Shown here: positions 25,868 to 26,631 of the stretch, piece by piece
Layout of the letters: every line of letters starts with the position of its first letter
Numbering within the stretch: the stretch's first letter is position 1
From: Acidobacteriota bacterium
GTDB lineage: Bacteria > Acidobacteriota > Terriglobia > Versatilivoradales > Versatilivoraceae
DNA length: 26,631 bases
Direction of reading: 5' to 3'
NCBI GenBank assembly: GCA_026706225.1
Contig: JAPOZE010000278.1
Coordinates: forward strand, 1-26,631
Made by a program: the position numbers and the translations under genes
Notes under the pieces: model-generated
What the model was told of the DNA's origin: nothing
Database searches by the model: none
The model's input: only the letters and a program-made list of their open reading frames with translations

Positions 25868-26561
25868 CCTCGCCAAAGACCTTGGCGCCGACAGGCCAGG
25901 AGATTGGTCCCCATTCGGGGTTGTCGCTCATCAACAGCCAACTGCCGCTGGAGTCCCTGTCCAAACGCTTGACCATCATGCCGTCATCGGTCTGGAGAAC
26001 GAAGATTCGGCCCTCCTTGAGCTGGGCGCGGTTGCGGTCGACCAGAATGGCGGAGCCGTCCGGAAGGGTGGGCGCCATCGACTCTCCCTTGACGCCGACG
26101 ATGGTGCACTGCTGGGGATAGAGCCCGTGGCGGTCCAGCCAGCTTCGAGTGAAGGTGATATAGCCTGCGACCGTCTCCTTGGACTCTTCCTTGCTACCCG
26201 CAGCAGCCGCCATCTGTTTGATGGTCACGTGATGATCATCAGCCGGAACATCCGCTTCTTTGGATTCGCCGAGAAGCAGGGTAAGGTCTCGGCGGATGTC
26301 GTCACGAAGCTGCCGGGCCCAATCGGGACGCTTCTCGACAGCGGGCACCCCCTCGGGTGACTCGACGGGGTCATCCAGAGTGGCTGTTTGAAGCCGAAGT
26401 CCGAGGACGCGGCAGATGGCTTCCAGGGAATCCAGGCGCGGAGAAGAACCACGGCGGATGTTGCGGACGGTATCGGAGCTGCCGGTAGCCAGGATGGAGA
26501 GGTGGCGGTCGGAGACGCCGCAACGGTCGATCAGGTCGAGGAGATGTTGCCTGAAGCTCAT
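25842..26561 (-). CDS. S24-family (LexA/CI-like) repressor with self-cleavage signature
   Basis: 239 residues from ATG 26561; a TTG at 26579 would add six. The N-terminal helix-turn-helix-like part (VSDRHLSILATGSSDTVRNIRRGSSPRLDSLEAICRVLGLRL, residues 16-57) is of the XRE/CI kind. After a charged linker the S24 peptidase domain carries GESMAPTLPDGS with nucleophile Ser161 and MMVKRLD with general base Lys198, 37 residues apart as in LexA (Ser119, Lys156). An Ala-Gly pair at 121-122 within QMAAAAGSKEE is a plausible cleavage bond. Such repressors switch off target genes until RecA-bound DNA damage filaments induce self-cleavage. No phage gene is adjacent, so its targets are unknown. No Shine-Dalgarno sequence precedes the ATG. 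Confidence 0.9.
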   Translation of the reverse strand: MSFRQHLLDLIDRCGVSDRHLSILATGSSDTVRNIRRGSSPRLDSLEAICRVLGLRLQTATLDDPVESPEGVPAVEKRPDWARQLRDDIRRDLTLLLGESKEADVPADDHHVTIKQMAAAAGSKEESKETVAGYITFTRSWLDRHGLYPQQCTIVGVKGESMAPTLPDGSAILVDRNRAQLKEGRIFVLQTDDGMMVKRLDRDSSGSWLLMSDNPEWGPISWPVGAKVFGEVRWVGKQV

Positions 26562-26563
26562 GA

Positions 26564-26594
26564 GGTAATAATACCACAAAAAAAGGGAATTATA
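26564..26594 (-). promoter_or_regulatory. AT-rich promoter/operator candidate of the S24 repressor gene
   Basis: On the minus strand a perfect TATAAT (26589-26594) is followed by a T-run and then TATTAT (26568-26573), which ends six bases before the ATG. The segment GGTATTATTACC (26564-26575) has the dyad GGTA-N4-TACC, a possible autoregulatory operator. The -35 regions are weak for both -10 candidates, so the element is a guess from composition. Confidence 0.35.
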
Positions 26595-26631
26595 TAGTTG
26601 ACTCCCTAAACCCTGCGTTTTCTGCGCTTTC

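Noticed and set aside
25842..26561. Calling the S24 gene lexA
   Set aside because: The N-terminal part is XRE/CI-like and not the LexA winged helix, so a general SOS role is not supported.

Overview
The window is bacterial, GC-rich (by eye above 60%), densely coded and without rRNA, tRNA, CRISPR or transposase genes that I can see. The gene content fits an Acidobacteriota-like genome. The signs are a large Oar-type TonB-dependent receptor with an N-terminal carboxypeptidase-regulatory-like domain, a secreted 371-residue protein carrying an N-terminal repeat and an 'LPDFVCNQ' segment of a kind I associate with acidobacteria, an SSS transporter beside a Tat-exported glycoside-hydrolase-like protein, and an archaeal/SCP-type thiolase with a DUF35 partner. 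The phylum is an inference, not a proof.

Left part (1-6300): a 5'-truncated sodium:solute symporter and a Tat-signal glycoside-hydrolase-like protein on the plus strand meet a ComM/YifB AAA+ ATPase on the minus strand, with overlapping stop codons. A divergent plus-strand pair follows: a secreted protein of unknown function and, 6 bases later, a small UPF0175-like protein of clearly lower GC (about 51%). Middle (6300-14100): a TonB-dependent receptor sits 23 bases downstream of an L-threonine aldolase (minus). Divergently transcribed from these are pdxH, an exported metallo-beta-lactamase-fold protein, an O6-methylguanine-DNA methyltransferase (ogt) and a Gfo/Idh/MocA-like protein that lacks the family's usual catalytic lysine.

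The metabolically most interesting block is 14124-17754 on the minus strand. A promoter-like element is followed by a DRE-TIM synthase (isopropylmalate/homocitrate/citramalate/Re-citrate synthase superfamily), a phosphate butyryl/acetyltransferase (ptb) and a divergent acetate-kinase-family protein. In the kinase three residues known from acetate kinase active sites are changed (Arg91 to Lys, Asp148 to Glu, Asn211 to Gly) while the catalytic His, Arg and Glu remain. Together the genes could couple an acyl-CoA / acyl-phosphate / carboxylate interconversion to a Claisen-type condensation with a 2-oxo acid; the actual acids are unknown.

Right part (18000-26631): a two-domain M16 zinc peptidase (minus) is divergent from priA (plus). 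Then come an HU-type DNA-binding protein with a near-consensus promoter, a DUF35 OB-fold protein that seems to start at CTG and to be translationally coupled to the thiolase upstream of it, and an S24 (LexA/CI-like) self-cleaving-type repressor without a Shine-Dalgarno sequence. Two REP-like inverted repeats lie in intergenic DNA (12159-12206 and 17956-18003), and two perfect 10-bp tandem duplications lie in minus-strand leader/promoter regions (17634-17653 and 23859-23878). I found no phage, integron or defence island; the system most worth testing is the synthase-ptb-kinase operon.
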